In this document: one piece after another, positions 62,639 through 64,000 of the stretch
Numbering within the stretch: position 1 is the first letter of the stretch
How the letters are laid out: each line of letters begins with the position of its first letter
From: Duganella fentianensis
GTDB taxonomy: Bacteria; Pseudomonadota; Gammaproteobacteria; Burkholderiales; Burkholderiaceae_D
DNA: 64,000 nt
Direction: 5' to 3'
Assembly (NCBI RefSeq): GCF_009857835.1
Contig: NZ_WWCL01000002.1
Location: 1,054,001-1,118,000 of the forward strand
Translations under genes and position numbers: made by a program
Notes under the pieces: model-generated
Told to the model about the DNA's origin: nothing
What the model saw: only the letters and a program-made list of their open reading frames with translations
Database searches by the model: none

Positions 62639-64000
62639 TCAGTCATCCGACGGATCAGGAAGCTCCTGACAGAGGATATTCAGGCCGCTACTGATGCTCA
62701 TACGGAAATCACGGATGATTCCCTTGTTCTGCTCCGACCAGATACCGATCTCGGCATTGGCACATGTCCATAGAAGCATATCGATGGCCATCAGAGCTTC
62801 CGGTTTGTCCTTGCAGGCGGCATACATGCGAGCGAAATAGGGATGACTTCTTCCGAGCTGGACACACACCTCGCCATCGTCATCCAGTGCACCTGCCCAC
62901 AGGACATTGCCCTCGAGAGAATCCTCCTCCCGGACGCGCACTCCGGTTTCGCTGTAGATATGTACGCCATCCACTCTCACCGGCTGACGGTTATATTTGT
63001 TCTGTAGTGTTGCCTCCCCGCCTTCGACCTTGACGCTGGCCAGCTTCGTGCTCTCGCTATGCTTACCGATTGCATTATTCGCGCGAAGATGTCGCGCTGC
63101 AGCCGAGTCCCCGCCGTCATCATGTCCGCCAGAAGCTGTTGCTTCTTTCAGTACATGGTTGCGCCATGGCGCAACAATTTTTTGCAATTCCTGACGGACA
63201 GTTTGAGAAATGATGATCCGGCTCTTTCTGAAATCGATACTGAAAACATCGTCCAGCTCGTGGCCGAAATCCAGTACCACACGAAGGCGGGTCATCTTGC
63301 CTTCCTTTTTGTACATCCGCGGCGGCCAGCCCTCGTGCCAGATCAGCCGCCCTTCGCGATAAATATAGATCCCCTGGTTATCAAGCGAGTAGCGCACCTG
63401 CTTCTGCTCTGCCGCAGAGAGCGAATTCTGGGGTGGCAGTATGCCGCCGGCAACTGTAAATGCCGAGGTCGAACCGTCATGTCTCGTGACAGTTACCGTC
63501 TTCAGCGGCAGAGGCTTTACGCGCTTCACCCCTTCGCTGTTGAGTTCGAGACAGAGCGGATCCCATCCCTGCAGATGTCGCTCCGAACCGTCACAACCGA
63601 CAACGGAAATCGCTACATCCGGATGGGCTTTATTGTTGCGATCAAGGAACCGGGCAAACATGGCACTCAGTTCCTCGCACAGCTCGTCGCCAAGAATCTC
63701 GAGCTGGCCCAGAACCTTCTGCTCCGTCCCAGGCGTCACAAGACGGTCTACCTTTTCCCAGATGACCATGGTTCCGCTACGACCGGCACCGGCAAATTCC
63801 ACAAGAGCGTCGCGGTCCTCGGCATAGGTGCTCCACGATGGAGTCTCCAGGACCCACTTGTCCAGCTGCCGTATAGTGTCCATATCCCAGGCGCGGATCG
63901 ACGGGACGCCATCTTTCAGCGAAATAACGGTAAGCCGTTCGCAGAATGCAGTCGAGGCAGTCTTGAGCCCCATGCCGAATTTCCCGAGCGATTTCGGATC
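62639..64000 (-). CDS. GHKL ATPase of the MORC/MutL-like defence type, N-terminus beyond window
   Basis: The coding frame runs off the right edge; the first visible residues SLGKFGMGLKTAS are the G2 box of the Bergerat fold, so the N-box and G1 box lie outside. Further motifs: WEKVDRLVTPGTEQKVLGQL, GIYIYREGRLIWHEGW and DVFSIDFRKSRIIISQTV, the latter matching WKIDIRKS of the GHKL at 33855. Visible length is 453 codons. The gene continues the LlaJI/McrB/unknown operon upstream. Confidence 0.9.
   Translation of the reverse strand, partial: DPKSLGKFGMGLKTASTAFCERLTVISLKDGVPSIRAWDMDTIRQLDKWVLETPSWSTYAEDRDALVEFAGAGRSGTMVIWEKVDRLVTPGTEQKVLGQLEILGDELCEELSAMFARFLDRNNKAHPDVAISVVGCDGSERHLQGWDPLCLELNSEGVKRVKPLPLKTVTVTRHDGSTSAFTVAGGILPPQNSLSAAEQKQVRYSLDNQGIYIYREGRLIWHEGWPPRMYKKEGKMTRLRVVLDFGHELDDVFSIDFRKSRIIISQTVRQELQKIVAPWRNHVLKEATASGGHDDGGDSAAARHLRANNAIGKHSESTKLASVKVEGGEATLQNKYNRQPVRVDGVHIYSETGVRVREEDSLEGNVLWAGALDDDGEVCVQLGRSHPYFARMYAACKDKPEALMAIDMLLWTCANAEIGIWSEQNKGIIRDFRMSISSGLNILCQELPDPSDD

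Overview
The window is high-GC bacterial DNA with Gram-negative gene content: an RND metal pump, orphan cheY and cheZ, a MetY-type sulfhydrylase and an AlkB-type hydroxylase. A betaproteobacterium is the most likely source, but the genus cannot be read from the sequence. It falls into two parts, a chromosomal backbone (1 to about 25,225) and a defence and mobile island (about 25,226 to the right edge, where it continues).

Backbone. Left to right: a heavy-metal RND efflux pair (truncated permease, adaptor) divergent from an OmpR-type two-component system, with a perfect 21-bp palindrome between them; cheZ; a TetR repressor divergent from a tight operon (FAD oxidoreductase, DUF1365, cyclopropane-synthase-like methyltransferase, SDR, NTF2-like); TspO; an FeS-type photolyase broken by one extra copy of a 7-bp repeat; cheY; O-acetylhomoserine sulfhydrylase; a sugar-porter MFS protein; an operon folE - BLUF photoreceptor - DUF2256 - TIGR01777; an alkane hydroxylase operon (fused ferredoxin reductase, AlkB, GMC alcohol dehydrogenase); an SRPBCC protein; and a glycosyltransferase-like protein. 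Photolyase, BLUF, TspO, FolE and the lipid-modification operon together look like a light and oxidative-stress neighbourhood.

Island edge. At 25,181-25,248 a strong terminator hairpin abuts what reads, on the minus strand, as the last 23 nt of a tRNA (T-loop, 3' T-stem, 3' acceptor strand, discriminator, CCA). The rest of the tRNA is absent. This looks like the displaced end left by site-specific integration. A 147-bp sequence starts in the T-loop of this fragment, and diverged direct copies lie at 40,054 and 55,324, cutting the island into modules of about 15 kb.

Module 1 (25.4-40 kb) is a six-gene minus-strand operon: an ankyrin/RpoD-like sigma factor fusion, a MORC/MutL-like GHKL ATPase, a Z1-domain helicase, a PD-(D/E)XK protein and two paralogous AIPR proteins, preceded by a WYL regulator and a decayed IS3 transposase. 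Module 2 (40.2-55 kb) carries an AddAB-like helicase-nuclease pair, a small hypothetical enzyme-like protein, two small winged-helix proteins, a repeat mini-protein, a WYL regulator, a SLOG/YpsA-like protein, a double AAA+ ATPase and a solitary PD-(D/E)XK protein. Module 3 (55.5 kb on) carries an HNH endonuclease, Vsr and a Dcm-like cytosine methyltransferase, convergent with a LlaJI-type nuclease, its McrB-like GTPase/ATPase, an unknown protein and a second GHKL ATPase cut by the window edge. The strongest candidates for an undescribed system are the ankyrin-sigma/GHKL/Z1/PD-(D/E)XK/AIPR operon and the repeat-delimited architecture of the island.
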